Source: Picosynechococcus sp. PCC 7002 (GTDB lineage: Bacteria; Cyanobacteriota; Cyanobacteriia; Cyanobacteriales; MRBY01). Taken from it: a DNA stretch of 64,000 nucleotides. Below the pieces are notes generated by a model. The model made no database searches. It saw only the letters and a list, made by a program, of their open reading frames with translations, and had not been told where the DNA came from. Of the stretch, positions 1 to 10,548 are shown one piece after another. Numbering within the stretch: the first letter of the stretch is position 1; the number at the start of each line of letters is the position of its first letter. Location: the NCBI RefSeq assembly GCF_963860125.1, contig NZ_CAWLFA010000001.1:1054001-1118000 (forward strand), in the 5' to 3' direction. The position numbers and the translations under genes were made by a program.

Positions 1-2574
1 GAGCTTAGACACGAGGGACACGCGACCTTCGGCGTTCACTTGTTCCATCACGAGGGCACGGACGGCGGCGCGGCAAGCTTCGGTGATGTCTTGAAGCAAG
101 TTCACATCTTCGAGGATGCCTTGATCACTGTTACGGTAGATCTCTTCCATGTTGCGCCCGATGCTCTTGGCGATGATCGTCGGTAGACTCCAAATTCCCT
201 CTTCTTCGCGGTCGAGGCTCCCAATATTCACTAAGGTGGCGATCGCCTCTTCGGCGGTGGGAGGCTTACCGATAACGTGGAGACCACAGGGGAGCAGACG
301 AGATTCAATCTCCATCAGCTTCCGGTAGACAATACCCACCATGTTGTCCCGCTCTTCTTGGGACATTTGGGCCGCATCTGTTTCGGGAATCTCGATATCC
401 TTATCGAGGTTGCAGATCCGCGCTTGATCCATGATCGTATTCACAATCTGCACGCCCCGCGCCCCATCCTTGAGGGTTTGGTAGGAGCCGATCAACTCGC
501 TAAGTTCCTTGAGACCCTTATATAAACCCGCATTTTCTGCCGGGGGAGTCAGGTAGGAAATAGTATTCGCATAACTGCGGCGTTTGGCGATCGTCGCTTC
601 CGAAGGGTTATTGGCGGCGTAGTAGTAGATGTTGGGAATATTACCGATCAAATTGTCGGGATAGCAATCGCCAGACATCCCCATTTGCTTACCAGGCATA
701 AATTCGAGGGAGCCATGGGTACCGAAGTGCAGCACCGCATCTGCGCCCCAAACCCGCTCAAGGTAAGTGTAGTAGGCAGCAAAGCCATGGTGAGGCGAGG
801 CAGAACGGGAGAACAAGAGGCGCATCGGGTCGCCTTCATAGCCAAAGGTGGGCTGGACACCGATAAACAGATTGCCGAAATGCTTCCCATAGATCAGCAG
901 GTTTTGACCGTCGCTGTTGAGTTCACCGGGAGGCGTACCCCAATTTTCTTCCAGGCGTTTGGAATAGGGGGTCAGTTCTTCATATTCCGGCACACCCATG
1001 CGATAGGCGATGTTTAGCTCAGGGGAAGCATATTGCGCCTGGGCATCATGGATGATTAGCTCTAACAGCTCTTTGGGGGTTTCAGGGATATCTTGAATGT
1101 CGTAGCCGTTGTCCCGGAGACCCTTCATTACTTCATGGATCGAGCCAAAGACATCGAGGTAAGCGGCGGTGCCGATATTGCCTTTGTCGGGGGGGAAGCT
1201 AAAAATTGTAATGGCGAGTTTTTTCTCTAGCTTGGGCTTCTTCCGGAGGTTTGTCCATTTCAAAGCACGGGTGGCGATCGCCTCGACGCGATCTTGTAGC
1301 GTAATCGCCCGACCCGTGGCCCCGTCACGACCAGAAAGAATAATTGGTTCAATTGCCCCATCCAGTTCTGGAATCGCAATTTGGAGCGCCACTTGGATCG
1401 GGTGCAGACCGAGATCACTCTCTTCCCACTCCTCTGTGGTTTGGAAGACCAATGGCAGCGCCACCATATAGGGACGGTTCAACCGCTTGAGAGAATCAAT
1501 GGCTTTGGGATGATCCTGACGTGCCGGGCCACCCACGAGGGCAAAACCAGTTAGGGAAACCACCGTATCCACCAGAGGTAATTTTTCGACCCCGGCGACC
1601 GTGTTATCCCAGAAAAATTCATCCACAGGCTTCGAGAAATCGAGACCCCCCGCAAAGATGGGGATCACCTTTGCGCCGCGATATTCCAACTCCTGGAGCA
1701 TGGCGACGTAGTGGGCATCATCTCCGGTGACGAGGTGTGTCCGTTGCAGCACGAGGCCAATACAAGGGGCGAGGGGATCTTTCAGTTCGTCACTAATATC
1801 ATCGCGGCTGTTGTACCACTGGAGATATTCTTTTGTGTCTTCAAACATTTTCGGGGCGAGGGGATGCCAAATGCCCATGTCGGGATAGACTACCGGCTCG
1901 GCATAATCGGCTTTATCGAGCTTCTCAGCCCCCTTGAGGATGTACTTGTCGGTCATCATCAACAGGAAGTTTTCCAAGTTATCGGGGGAACCACCCAACC
2001 AATATTGGAAAGACAGCATGAAGTTGCGGGCATCCTGGGCTTTTTCAACGGGCAAATATTTTAAAACCTTCGGCAATGTCCGGAGCAGCTTGAGCATGGC
2101 ATCTTGGAAGGAAGCACCGGATTTTTCCTTCCGCTTTTTCATAAACTCGCCAATAGCACTCTTGGATTGTCCCAACTGTGCCATGGAAAAAGTGCCCATT
2201 TTGTTGAGGCGCATCACTTCTGGCATGGAAGGGAAAACAATCGCCGCATCAAGGTTATCCCGGTGGGGCGTCACAGCTTCAACCACCTTTTGGGCGAGGT
2301 CTTCAATGAAGATCAAGGAGGCAATAAATAAGTTGGCTTGGGCGACTTCCCGTTTGAACTCTTCGTAGTTATCGGGGTCACGCAGTTCTTCAATCAGATA
2401 ACCACTAATTTCAACCGCAATCTTTGGGTGGTTCGCGTTAATCGCTTTTACCGCAGCAGAGAGGGCACTCTGGTACTGGGACTCCAACACGACATAGACC
2501 ACCTTCACTAACGTGCGATTATTGATGTCATCTGGTTTGATGTGGCGAATGGCGGACTTGACGTTAGTGAACAT
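1..2574 (-). CDS. chlH: Magnesium chelatase subunit H (5' part, runs off window)
   Basis: Large, porphyrin-binding subunit of magnesium chelatase, which inserts Mg2+ into protoporphyrin IX with ChlI and ChlD at the start of the chlorophyll branch. An open frame runs 858 codons from the ATG at 2574 ([14 protein letters not shown]) to the window edge with no stop. ChlH is usually about 1330 residues, so the C-terminal third lies outside. Conserved family stretches are visible: [14 protein letters not shown] near residue 620 and [20 protein letters not shown] just after. A good Shine-Dalgarno (AAAGGAG) lies 12 nt before the ATG. The similarity to cobaltochelatase CobN is a family property. Identity is clear; only completeness is unknown. 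Confidence 0.97.
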   Translation of the reverse strand, partial: MFTNVKSAIRHIKPDDINNRTLVKVVYVVLESQYQSALSAAVKAINANHPKIAVEISGYLIEELRDPDNYEEFKREVAQANLFIASLIFIEDLAQKVVEAVTPHRDNLDAAIVFPSMPEVMRLNKMGTFSMAQLGQSKSAIGEFMKKRKEKSGASFQDAMLKLLRTLPKVLKYLPVEKAQDARNFMLSFQYWLGGSPDNLENFLLMMTDKYILKGAEKLDKADYAEPVVYPDMGIWHPLAPKMFEDTKEYLQWYNSRDDISDELKDPLAPCIGLVLQRTHLVTGDDAHYVAMLQELEYRGAKVIPIFAGGLDFSKPVDEFFWDNTVAGVEKLPLVDTVVSLTGFALVGGPARQDHPKAIDSLKRLNRPYMVALPLVFQTTEEWEESDLGLHPIQVALQIAIPELDGAIEPIILSGRDGATGRAITLQDRVEAIATRALKWTNLRKKPKLEKKLAITIFSFPPDKGNIGTAAYLDVFGSIHEVMKGLRDNGYDIQDIPETPKELLELIIHDAQAQYASPELNIAYRMGVPEYEELTPYSKRLEENWGTPPGELNSDGQNLLIYGKHFGNLFIGVQPTFGYEGDPMRLLFSRSASPHHGFAAYYTYLERVWGADAVLHFGTHGSLEFMPGKQMGMSGDCYPDNLIGNIPNIYYYAANNPSEATIAKRRSYANTISYLTPPAENAGLYKGLKELSELIGSYQTLKDGARGVQIVNTIMDQARICNLDKDIEIPETDAAQMSQEERDNMVGIVYRKLMEIESRLLPCGLHVIGKPPTAEEAIATLVNIGSLDREEEGIWSLPTIIAKSIGRNMEEIYRNSDQGILEDVNLLQDITEACRAAVRALVMEQVNAEGRVSLVSKL

Positions 2575-2932
2575 AAATGGTGAGTCTCCTTTACTTGGAC
2601 AAGTAGATGGATATTAAAAATTTATAACTATTCTCCTGCTCATCATCACATTATATGGAGCAGAAGCTGCTGTTCTGATAGTGAGCAAGCTGAAGGCACT
2701 TAAAGAGTTTTAGCAAAAAATGCTGGTTGGCCTAGGAAAGGCTGGCCATTCTGACACAATTTGATAAACCAAACTTAATTTTTTGTCATATTCCTTGACA
2801 TTTGTAGTGACCATTGGAGAAAAGCTGATTTGTCGTCTACCTGGCGCTTCGGGCCACTTTACTTTCAGGGGGCACCGTGGGATATTCAGGGCATTGTGCT
2901 GTTGTTCGTTTAAGTCTTGGAGCGACGGAAAA
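2575..2932. other. Divergent intergenic region, chlH / membrane protein
   Basis: About 360 bases between divergent genes. On the minus strand it holds the chlH Shine-Dalgarno and an A/T-rich stretch (TATAAATT, around 2620) that could be a -10 region. On the plus strand, 2724-2733 pairs with 2739-2748 as a 10-bp RNA stem with three G-U wobbles around a 5-nt loop. There is no T-run, so it is not a terminator. A TTG-started extension of the downstream frame covers 2783-2932 but shows no protein-like conservation. I see no gene here. Confidence 0.5.
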
Positions 2933-3517
2933 ATGTTGTTTGAGCCTTATTTTTGGTTGCATGTTGCAGGCTTGGCTCTGCTGCCTTTGATCTGGTCTTT
3001 GTTGGCGATCGCCTTGGCGATTGGCATCCCGTTTCCCGTGGCCAATATTGAATTGGGCTTAATTGTGCTCTTGGGGGGAGTCCCGGTGTGGCTCCTGCAA
3101 ATCCTCCGGCCTTGGCAGCCCTTCAGTCTCTTTGTGTTTCAAATTCCGCCAGAACGCCTTGATGAACGGCAACGACAAATTTTACGGCTCGTGCAGGGAA
3201 CTCGGCAGCCGATTTTAAATGTCCTGGGGGCGATCGCCATGGTGATTTTGTTGTGGCAGGTGGCCCACTATGCGCCCCTTGCGGTGGGACTGACGGCGGG
3301 TCTCCCCCAATGGCATATTTTGGGCTTATTCGCCGCAATCCTGCTGTTCTTCTTGGGGAATATTCTGTTACAAATTCCCTTGACCCTGTTGCCGACACTC
3401 TTTATTTCTGAAACAACGGCCCAGGCCATTGATCCCCACCCCACCGTGAGTATCCGGCGCGATTTTGCCTGTTGGGGCTTACCGTTGGGGCAACTGTTTC
3501 CCCCGAAACGTGCCTAG
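2933..3517 (+). CDS. Low-complexity-tail type cyanobacterial membrane protein
   Basis: A 194-residue integral membrane protein of unknown function. It starts MLFEPYFWLHVAGLALLPL and resembles the cyanobacterial 'low-complexity tail membrane protein' family, recognised from its N-terminus and layout. Four hydrophobic segments are visible, around residues 6-28, 35-55, 95-115 and 125-155. A cytosol-like stretch with PPERLDERQRQIL lies between segments 2 and 3. I chose the ATG at 2933, which has a GGAG upstream, over the TTG at 2783 because the extra 50 residues look like untranslated DNA. The C-terminus is short, without the usual long low-complexity tail. It is convergent with the DUF3370 gene, 38 nt apart. 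Confidence 0.75.
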   Translation: MLFEPYFWLHVAGLALLPLIWSLLAIALAIGIPFPVANIELGLIVLLGGVPVWLLQILRPWQPFSLFVFQIPPERLDERQRQILRLVQGTRQPILNVLGAIAMVILLWQVAHYAPLAVGLTAGLPQWHILGLFAAILLFFLGNILLQIPLTLLPTLFISETTAQAIDPHPTVSIRRDFACWGLPLGQLFPPKRA

Positions 3518-3555
3518 GGCGATCACTACATTCTTTTGAGAATATTCAACAATAT

Positions 3556-5031
3556 TTAACGCTCCTCTGGGGCGAGAGTCCTCACGGTAATCACCTGGGG
3601 AGGCGTTGCGTCGGGGGGATAGAAAAAGTCAATTTCGGCGGTGCGACTTGTGCCAGGGGGAATTTCCAGGGTGGCAAGGGGTTCTGAGCGTTGGCCCCGA
3701 TGTTGTACTAGGTGGACATAGCGGGTAATCTGGCGTCGGTATTCGTTGGGATAGTTGATGCGGACAGTGCCTCGATAGAAAACACGGTTGGGGGGCGATT
3801 CAAAAAAGGAAAGGCGATCGCTATGGAGATCATCCTTAATCGGCGTTTGAAACGTTAGCGACGTCCACTGATATTCATCGCTCGTATTTTCAAGGGGGAA
3901 AGTCAGTTTGTAGTGGACTAAATAGTTACCATGGCCCTGGAGCGCGGTATCAGGGTAACGGGTGAGCATGGGGGCGCTTTGGACTTGGTCGGTGCCAAAG
4001 GTGCCAGTGCTGGTGGTGCTAATGGGGAAAGAAATCGCTTCGCCGGGGGCGGGGATTGCTAAACTCTCTGCGTCTGGATCAGTGACGGTGGCTTCCCACT
4101 GACTACCGACGGAAATACCTGCAACCCGGCCATAAATAATGCGACCAGGATCTTTACTGGGAACTGGGGGCAGATCCCGGGGTTCTACAAGCTGACCTTG
4201 GGTGAGGAGCGATCGCCATTCATTGAGGCTGGGGGGACGGGAGCGGACAGCTTTCCCTTCGACAATACTGCCATTATTGCTAATACTGCTGGTGGCAATT
4301 TCTTCGCGGACTTCATATTTCGCTAAATTTGCCAAGTAAACGCTACCATCCGTTTCCACTTGTAAGTAGGTAGAGCGAGCACCGCTAACCGGGATGGGGA
4401 GATTCGCCAAAACCACGGTGCTGTAGGGGGGAATACGTAGAATCTCTGGGAATTGCGTTTGGCTTTTGCCCCGGAGGGTATCGCTCACCAGTCGGGAGCC
4501 AGGGCCGGAATAGACATGACCCTGGGGATCCTCAACGAAGGGTAATAGTTCGCGGAAGGGGGCATCTTTACTATTGAGGTAACTAATGCCTTGGAGAATT
4601 TTGAGGGTGCGGGGGCTTCCAGTCGGATTGTTGACCAACAAGCCTTGGTACAGGGTGCGCTGCTCCGTGGCGGGACGGGAAATGTGGTGGGTAAAAATAT
4701 CAAAGCGTCCTTCGAGGGGGGTTTCGAGGTGGGCGATCGCCTGGCTTTTTCCTGCCTTTGGGAAGGTCGATAATAAGATGCCTTCCTGGGCAATGACTTC
4801 AGGGCTGTTGCTGTTAAAGACGGGAATTTCATTGAGACTCCCCGGCAAAGGGCGCACCTCTTGGGGTTCCGTCACGATGGCCGCCGGCGATCGCCCCACA
4901 GAAGACCCCTGATCCTCCCCTGGTTGTGGTACTTGGTGGGGGAGTAACTCTTCCTTCGACCTGTTCTCTTGGGCCACCAATAAAGGGGCAGATTCCTGGG
5001 CAATGAGCAAAGAAGCAAACAGGTCAAACAT
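3556..5031 (-). CDS. DUF3370 family protein
   Basis: A 491-residue protein that I recognise as the cyanobacterial DUF3370 family, whose function is unknown. The core contains FDIFTHHISRP, TLYQGLLVNNPTG and LVSDTLRGK-type stretches around residues 110-200. The C-terminus (NRVFYRGTVRINYPNE, then PPGTSRTAEIDFFYPPDATPPQVITVRT) looks like a beta-rich domain. The first 25 residues are moderately hydrophobic (FDLFASLLIAQ), possibly a weak export signal; members are thought to be periplasmic or surface proteins, but this is inference. The ATG at 5031 was chosen; a TTG four codons upstream is also possible. Confidence 0.78.
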   Translation of the reverse strand: MFDLFASLLIAQESAPLLVAQENRSKEELLPHQVPQPGEDQGSSVGRSPAAIVTEPQEVRPLPGSLNEIPVFNSNSPEVIAQEGILLSTFPKAGKSQAIAHLETPLEGRFDIFTHHISRPATEQRTLYQGLLVNNPTGSPRTLKILQGISYLNSKDAPFRELLPFVEDPQGHVYSGPGSRLVSDTLRGKSQTQFPEILRIPPYSTVVLANLPIPVSGARSTYLQVETDGSVYLANLAKYEVREEIATSSISNNGSIVEGKAVRSRPPSLNEWRSLLTQGQLVEPRDLPPVPSKDPGRIIYGRVAGISVGSQWEATVTDPDAESLAIPAPGEAISFPISTTSTGTFGTDQVQSAPMLTRYPDTALQGHGNYLVHYKLTFPLENTSDEYQWTSLTFQTPIKDDLHSDRLSFFESPPNRVFYRGTVRINYPNEYRRQITRYVHLVQHRGQRSEPLATLEIPPGTSRTAEIDFFYPPDATPPQVITVRTLAPEER

Positions 5032-5242
5032 GGACTCTATCAAAAAAAGTAAATTTAGAATAAACCAAAGTGCAGTGGCACTGAATCATTATCGCGGCTC
5101 TAAGTTCCCGACGCGCGGTGATCAATCAGTGGTCAAGGGGCACAATTTCAGACAAAACAGTAACTTCTTTGGCATGATGGGCTAGGGATTTTAATTGCTA
5201 AACAGTTGCTAAAACTCTCCACTCTAATCAGACTAGACCACA

Positions 5243-6379
5243 ATGTTGAGAATTTTAAGGGTATTTTCACTATTAGATCGCTACATTATGGCGCAACTTG
5301 TGGGGCCTTTCCTATTTGGGTTAGGAATTTTCACGAGTTTGGGCCTCACCATCGGCGTTCTCTTTGAGGTAATGCGCAACGTGGTCGCCAATGAAATCAC
5401 CTGGGCGATCGCCTTCCAAATTCTCGCTCTCCGTCTCCCAGAATTTCTCGTCCTCGGCCTCCCTATGGCAACCCTACTGGGTACCCTCACCGCCTACAGC
5501 AGCCTATCTTCCTTTAGTGAAATTATCGCCTTACGGAGCGTTGGTTTGCCCCCCTTGCGGCTGATGTTGCCCGGTCTGCTTTTGGGGTTACTGATCACGG
5601 GCATCACCTTTGGCCTCAACGATTGGATTGTCCCCCAGACCACGAAACAAGCCAGCACCATTGCCAACATTGCTCAGGGCGAAGCAACCATTGACTACCA
5701 AGAAAAAAATATCATCTACCCCGAATATCAACGGGTAAAAACGGCCACTGGTAACCGCGAAATCCTCAAAACCCTCTTTTATGCCGAGACCTTCGATGGC
5801 ACCCAAATGAACAATCTCACCATCCTCGATCGAGCCGCCGTCGATACCCAAAGAATTATCACCGCCGCCGCCGCCCAGTGGAATGCCAATGAACAGGGTT
5901 GGCTGGTGCAGGATGGCAGTATTTATCAAATTGGGGCCAATGGTTCCTTTAGTGACATCGAGCAGTTTGAAACCAACTTTTTAAATCTGTCTGATGCCCC
6001 TTTGATCCTCGCCACCCGCTGTCAACGCCCAAATGAAATGACCCTCCAGGTGATTGATGTTTGTTTAGAGAGCCTCAAGTTAAGTCGTAATGAAAGGCGG
6101 ATCCGGACGCTCCAGGTGAGAAAACAAGAAAAATTTTCCGTCCCCTTCGTTTGTATTGTCTTTGCGATGGTCGGCTCGGCCATTGGCCTGCGCCCGCAAA
6201 ACTCAAGCCGAGCGACCAGTGTTGGCCTATCGGTGGCCATCGTTTTTGCCTACTATCTCATTTCTGTGATTTCCAGCTCCATGGGAGTCTGGGGAACGAT
6301 TACGCCGTTTATGGGGACGTGGTTTCCTAATCTATTGGGGTTAGTGGCCGCAGGGACAATTCTCTGGCGGACAGGCTAG
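5243..6379 (+). CDS. LptF/LptG family (YjgP/YjgQ) permease
   Basis: A 378-residue inner-membrane permease of the LptF/LptG family, the transmembrane part of the ABC transporter that lifts lipopolysaccharide toward the outer membrane. It has the family layout: three N-terminal membrane helices (about residues 15-40, 55-80, 103-125), a beta-jellyroll periplasmic domain (about 135-290) and three C-terminal helices (about 298-375). DRYIMAQLVGPFLFG at the N-terminus and LPEFLVLGLPMATLLG are typical. Cyanobacteria usually carry a single LptF/G-like gene, so I cannot say which paralogue it represents. It converges on tkt. Confidence 0.88.
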   Translation: MLRILRVFSLLDRYIMAQLVGPFLFGLGIFTSLGLTIGVLFEVMRNVVANEITWAIAFQILALRLPEFLVLGLPMATLLGTLTAYSSLSSFSEIIALRSVGLPPLRLMLPGLLLGLLITGITFGLNDWIVPQTTKQASTIANIAQGEATIDYQEKNIIYPEYQRVKTATGNREILKTLFYAETFDGTQMNNLTILDRAAVDTQRIITAAAAQWNANEQGWLVQDGSIYQIGANGSFSDIEQFETNFLNLSDAPLILATRCQRPNEMTLQVIDVCLESLKLSRNERRIRTLQVRKQEKFSVPFVCIVFAMVGSAIGLRPQNSSRATSVGLSVAIVFAYYLISVISSSMGVWGTITPFMGTWFPNLLGLVAAGTILWRTG

Positions 6380-6391
6380 GCAATATTGTCA

Positions 6392-6425
6392 CAAACAAAA
6401 AAGAGGTAGGTTTATCCCCTACCTC
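6392..6425 (-). terminator. Rho-independent terminator of tkt
   Basis: 8-bp perfect stem 6403-6410 / 6418-6425 with a 7-nt loop. On the minus strand it is followed by TTTTTTGTTTG, so it ends the acpP-fabF-tkt transcript. On the plus strand no T-run follows, so it would serve the permease gene only weakly. Confidence 0.85.
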
Positions 6426-6472
6426 CAAAACGTTTTACTGAAAAGAATCAGTCTATGACCAGACCCAGGGTT

Positions 6473-8479
6473 TTAACCTAGTACTGTCTCAGCGGTTTTA
6501 ACAACGTTGTCCACGGTGAAACCAAATTTCTCCATGACCACACCACCAGGAGCGGAAGCACCGTAGGTGTCAATACCGATGACAGCGCCTTCAAAGCCAA
6601 CGTACTTGTACCAGCTCATGGTGGCACCAGCCTCCACGGCAACCCGTTTGGTTACAGCTTTCGGCAGTACGGACTCTTGGTAAGCGGCATCTTGCTCTTC
6701 AAAGCGTTCCACACAGGGCATGGAAACAACACGGACATTTTTGCCGTTTGCCCGGAGTGCTTTTGCTGCTTCGACACAAAGCTGCACTTCACTCCCTGTA
6801 CCAATCAAAATCAGATCAGGGGTGCCTTCGCTATCGGAAAGGATGTAGCCACCTTTTTCCGCATTTTCGATGGAACTGCCTTCGAGGTTGGGGAGACCTT
6901 GACGGGTGAGGGCTAAGAGGGTCGGCGTTGTCGCACTTTCCACAGCAACTTTATAGGCACCGGAGGTTTCGTTGGTATCTGCCGGACGATAAACATAGAG
7001 GTTCGGCATCGCCCGCAGAGAAGCAACATGCTCGATCGGTTGGTGGGTGGGGCCGTCTTCTCCAAGGGCAATGGAGTCGTGGGTCATTACCCAAATGACC
7101 CGTGCTTCGGACAGGGCCGATAAACGGATGGAATTTCGCATGTAGTCGGAGAACACAAGGAAAGTGGCTCCGTAAGGGATTAAACCTGTACCGTGGAGGG
7201 CGATGCCATTACAGATCGCGCCCATGGCATGTTCCCGGACGCCGAAGTGGACGTTGCGGTTTTCGTAGGCACCTTTTTGGAAATCGCCAGAAACGTGGAT
7301 TTCTGTCAGGTTGGAGTGAGTCAAGTCCGCAGAACCACCGATCAATTCTGGTAATACCGGGGCGATCGCATTCAGGGTTACTTCGGAGTGCTTACGGGTC
7401 GCAAGACCTTTATCGGCGGGCGTTGCGGTGGGTAAAGCGTCAGCCCAGTTTGCGGGGGGCTTCCCAGAAAGAATCCGCTCTAATTCTGCAGCCTCCTCGG
7501 CATATTTTGTTTTGTAGGTGGCCCATACTTGGTCCCACTCTGCTTCGGCGCTGGCACCCCGTTCAACGGCTTTCCGGAAATGGTTGAGGGCATCTTCAGG
7601 CACTTCAAAAGGCCCATAGTTCCATTCGAGGGATTTACGGGTCAGTTCAATTTCGTCGGCACCAAGGGCTGCCCCGTGTACCCCAGCGGTATCTGCTTTG
7701 TTGGGGGAACCGTAACCAATGGTCGTTGTGATTTTGATCAAAGAGGGCTTGTCAGTCACTGCCTTAGCCGCTTCAATGGCTTTGGCGATCGCCTCAATGT
7801 CATTGTTGCCATCTTCGACATGGAGCACGTGCCAACCGTAGGACTCATAGCGCTTACACACATCTTCAGTGAAAGCAATGTCCGTGGAGCCGTCGATGGA
7901 AATATGGTTATCGTCGTAGAGGGCAATTAATTTGCCCAGACCCCAGTGACCCGCAATGGATGCCGCTTCCCCGGAGATTCCTTCCATGTTGCAACCATCA
8001 CCCATAATCACATAGGTGTAATGGTCAAAAATTTTGGCATCGGGCTTGTTGTAGCGGGCTGCGAGGTGTGCTTCCGCGAGGGCGAGGCCGACGGCATTGG
8101 CGATCCCTTGGCCGAGGGGGCCAGTCGTAACTTCTACACCAGGGGTCTCGAAGTTTTCAGGGTGACCAGGGGTCTTCGATTTCCATTGACGAAATTGCTT
8201 GATGTCTTCGAGGGAAACACTGTCATAGCCAGCCAAGTACATCAAGGCATACTGCAGCATCGAACCGTGACCCGCTGACAAAACAAAGCGATCGCGGTTA
8301 ACCCATTTCGGATTTTTGGGGTTGAACCGCATAAATTTGTCCCAGAGGGTGTAGGCCATGGGAGCGGCGCCCATCGGTAAACCGGGGTGACCAGATTTTG
8401 CCTTCTCGACGCCATCAATTGCTAAAAAGCGAATTGCATTAATACAAAGCTGATCTATAGATTGGGTTGCAACGGTCAT
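6473..8479 (-). CDS. tkt: Transketolase
   Basis: Thiamine-diphosphate enzyme that moves two-carbon units between sugar phosphates in the Calvin-Benson and pentose phosphate pathways. At 668 residues it matches the family length. Visible signatures are [17 protein letters not shown] near the N-terminus, the ThDP/Mg2+ binding [11 protein letters not shown] around residue 160, the pyrimidine domain with [20 protein letters not shown] around 475, and a C-terminal domain ending AETVLG. ATG at 8479. It follows fabF by 169 nt, and a terminator lies just downstream. The acpP-fabF-tkt order is common in cyanobacteria. Confidence 0.97.
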   Translation of the reverse strand: MTVATQSIDQLCINAIRFLAIDGVEKAKSGHPGLPMGAAPMAYTLWDKFMRFNPKNPKWVNRDRFVLSAGHGSMLQYALMYLAGYDSVSLEDIKQFRQWKSKTPGHPENFETPGVEVTTGPLGQGIANAVGLALAEAHLAARYNKPDAKIFDHYTYVIMGDGCNMEGISGEAASIAGHWGLGKLIALYDDNHISIDGSTDIAFTEDVCKRYESYGWHVLHVEDGNNDIEAIAKAIEAAKAVTDKPSLIKITTTIGYGSPNKADTAGVHGAALGADEIELTRKSLEWNYGPFEVPEDALNHFRKAVERGASAEAEWDQVWATYKTKYAEEAAELERILSGKPPANWADALPTATPADKGLATRKHSEVTLNAIAPVLPELIGGSADLTHSNLTEIHVSGDFQKGAYENRNVHFGVREHAMGAICNGIALHGTGLIPYGATFLVFSDYMRNSIRLSALSEARVIWVMTHDSIALGEDGPTHQPIEHVASLRAMPNLYVYRPADTNETSGAYKVAVESATTPTLLALTRQGLPNLEGSSIENAEKGGYILSDSEGTPDLILIGTGSEVQLCVEAAKALRANGKNVRVVSMPCVERFEEQDAAYQESVLPKAVTKRVAVEAGATMSWYKYVGFEGAVIGIDTYGASAPGGVVMEKFGFTVDNVVKTAETVLG

Positions 8480-8648
8480 AGTGAAAATTTCTGACAGTAA
8501 ACGACAAATAAAGAAAAACTATAGGGAGTTGTTAGACCATCAAGAAGCGCAAATTGCCCTCCTCAAAATCCCCCCCATCATCCCACTGTTAGGATCACTG
8601 GGCAAGAATGATTCTGTCAAATCGCTAACATTTACTCGGACTAAATTT

Positions 8649-9905
8649 TTATTCCGGGCGATATTTCTTAAACGCAAGGGTAACGTTATGGCCGCCAAAT
8701 CCAAAAGAGTTAGAAAGGGCAACTTCAACTGGGTGTTCGCGGCTTTCGTTGGGAACGTAATCTAAATCACAACCTTCCTGGGGATTTTCGAGGTTGATCG
8801 TCGGCGGAACGCGATCATTTGCGATCGCCATCACTGTGGCCACCGCCTCAATGCCCCCAGAGCCACCCAAAAGGTGACCGGTCATAGATTTTGTCGAACT
8901 CACTAAAATTTTGTAAGCCTGGTCACCGAGGGCTTTTTTAATCGCTTTTGTTTCTGTGATGTCATTGGCTGGAGTGCTGGTGCCGTGGGCATTCACGTAG
9001 TTCACTTGGTTCGGAGCCAAGCCGCCATCCTTGAGCGCCAATTCAATCGCCCGGGTTGCCCCAGCGCCGTCGGGGGTCGGTGCCGTCATGTGGTAAGCAT
9101 CGCAGGTCATGCCATAACCAACGATTTCCCCGTAGATTTTTGCCCCCCGTGCCAGGGCATGCTCTAGCTCTTCCAGGATTAAAATGCCCGCCCCTTCACC
9201 CATCACAAAGCCATCGCGATCTTGATCAAAAGGACGACAAGCGTGTTTCGGATCATCATTACGGGTCGATAACGCCCGGGCCGAGGCAAATCCCGCAAAA
9301 CTGAGGGGGGTTACAGCTGCCTCGGTGCCCCCAGAAATCATCGCTTTCGCGTAACCCTGTTGGACGAGTCGGAAAGCTTCCCCAACCGCATTGGAACCTG
9401 CGGCACAGGCCGTCACAGTACAGCTATTGGGGCCTTGGGCACCGGTATGGATCGCCGTCAATCCCGCCGCCATATTAGCAATCATCATCGGAATCATGAA
9501 GGGGCTACAGCGGCTGGGGCCTTTCTCCAGGTAAATTTCCTGCTGGTCTTCCATCACCTTAATCCCGCCGACGCCAGTGCCGATCATTACGCCGATATCG
9601 GGGGCATTGTCAGCATTGATCTCTAGGCCAGCATCGGCGAGGGCTTGTTTACTGGCAGCCACGGCGAACTGGGAGAACCGATCCATGCGTTTCGCTTCTT
9701 TTTTCGGGATGAATGCGAGGGGATCAAAGCCTTTTACTTCACCTGCAATGCGACAGGCATGTTGGGAAGCGTCAAATGCGGTCACGAGGTCAATGCCATT
9801 GCGACCGGTCATGAGTCCTTCCCAATACTCCTCTAGGGTATTACCAATCGGGGTGATCGCACCTAAACCGGTGATTACAACGCGATACGGAGATGAGTGT
9901 GCCAT
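8649..9905 (-). CDS. fabF: 3-oxoacyl-ACP synthase II (KAS II)
   Basis: Condensing enzyme that extends acyl-ACP with malonyl-ACP in type II fatty acid synthesis. The 418-residue form from ATG 9905 (MAHSSPYRVVITGLG) fits the family length; a TTG 60 nt upstream would add an unusual leader and was rejected. The catalytic Cys lies in TACAAG (about C167), with the two active-site His in NAHGTSTPAND and TGHLLGGSGG. It lies 149 nt downstream of acpP, its substrate carrier, in the same direction. Confidence 0.97.
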   Translation of the reverse strand: MAHSSPYRVVITGLGAITPIGNTLEEYWEGLMTGRNGIDLVTAFDASQHACRIAGEVKGFDPLAFIPKKEAKRMDRFSQFAVAASKQALADAGLEINADNAPDIGVMIGTGVGGIKVMEDQQEIYLEKGPSRCSPFMIPMMIANMAAGLTAIHTGAQGPNSCTVTACAAGSNAVGEAFRLVQQGYAKAMISGGTEAAVTPLSFAGFASARALSTRNDDPKHACRPFDQDRDGFVMGEGAGILILEELEHALARGAKIYGEIVGYGMTCDAYHMTAPTPDGAGATRAIELALKDGGLAPNQVNYVNAHGTSTPANDITETKAIKKALGDQAYKILVSSTKSMTGHLLGGSGGIEAVATVMAIANDRVPPTINLENPQEGCDLDYVPNESREHPVEVALSNSFGFGGHNVTLAFKKYRPE

Positions 9906-10054
9906 GGCTGATTTGAGTGGTTTTGCAGTGGGAAAAAAGGCTTGTGCATCCAAAGGAAGCGACAATCAATCATAAAAACTAGCGAGAAAGCCGCGATAAC
10001 TTTTGGAAGTTCGCAGCTCTGGAAGTTGAGGTTAAACTGACTAGACTAAATGGC

Positions 10055-10300
10055 TTAGTTGGCGCCAGTTTTTTCAGCGATGATGTTAACTGCTTCTCCC
10101 ACCGTAGTGATTTTTTCAGCAACATCGTCGGGAATATCGATATCAAATTCTTCTTCGAAGGCCATGACCAGCTCGACTGTGTCGAGGGAGTCTGCATCAA
10201 GGTCACTGATGAAGTTTGATTCGGGGCTTACGGAGTCAGCATCGACATCCAGCTGATCAACGATAATATTTTTAATTTTGTCAAAAATTTCCTGGTTCAT
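10055..10300 (-). CDS. acpP: Acyl carrier protein
   Basis: 81-residue acidic carrier protein of fatty acid synthesis. The phosphopantetheine attachment serine is S38 in [18 protein letters not shown]. Typical four-helix ACP length and composition; ATG at 10300. First gene of the acpP-fabF-tkt group. A 14-bp perfect palindrome lies 50 nt before the start (see separate entry). Confidence 0.98.
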   Translation of the reverse strand: MNQEIFDKIKNIIVDQLDVDADSVSPESNFISDLDADSLDTVELVMAFEEEFDIDIPDDVAEKITTVGEAVNIIAEKTGAN

Positions 10301-10350
10301 TGATGATTCCTAAAAATCTACCTGAGCGGTTCCCATACTTTGTTAAAGAA

Positions 10351-10364
10351 TATGAGCGCTCATA
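10351..10364. promoter_or_regulatory. 14-bp perfect palindrome upstream of acpP
   Basis: TATGAGCGCTCATA is a perfect dyad, 50 nt upstream of the acpP start and about 185 nt upstream of gatA, in the divergent intergenic region. Its place in the acpP 5' region suggests an operator or an mRNA hairpin. No regulator is assigned; I do not match it to NtcA, LexA or another known cyanobacterial site. Confidence 0.4.
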
Positions 10365-10548
10365 AATTTAGCATTTTGTTGTGCTGACTAAAAATAGACT
10401 TATTAAATTAACATAAGCTGGAGTTTATTGTATCGGATGCTGGTTCCCTTCCGAGGCGATCGCCGCAAAAATAATTTTTTAGAGATGATTGTCAGGGAGG
10501 AAGGCAAGTGGATAAACTGATTGGGGTATTTCAGAGAATATATAAAGC

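Noticed and set aside
2783..2932. N-terminal extension of the small membrane protein from TTG
   Set aside because: The extra residues are not membrane-like or conserved-looking, and a good ATG with Shine-Dalgarno follows.
8481..8765. 94-residue plus-strand frame overlapping the fabF end
   Set aside because: It lies opposite the fabF 3' end and the fabF-tkt gap, has no recognisable motif and no good Shine-Dalgarno.
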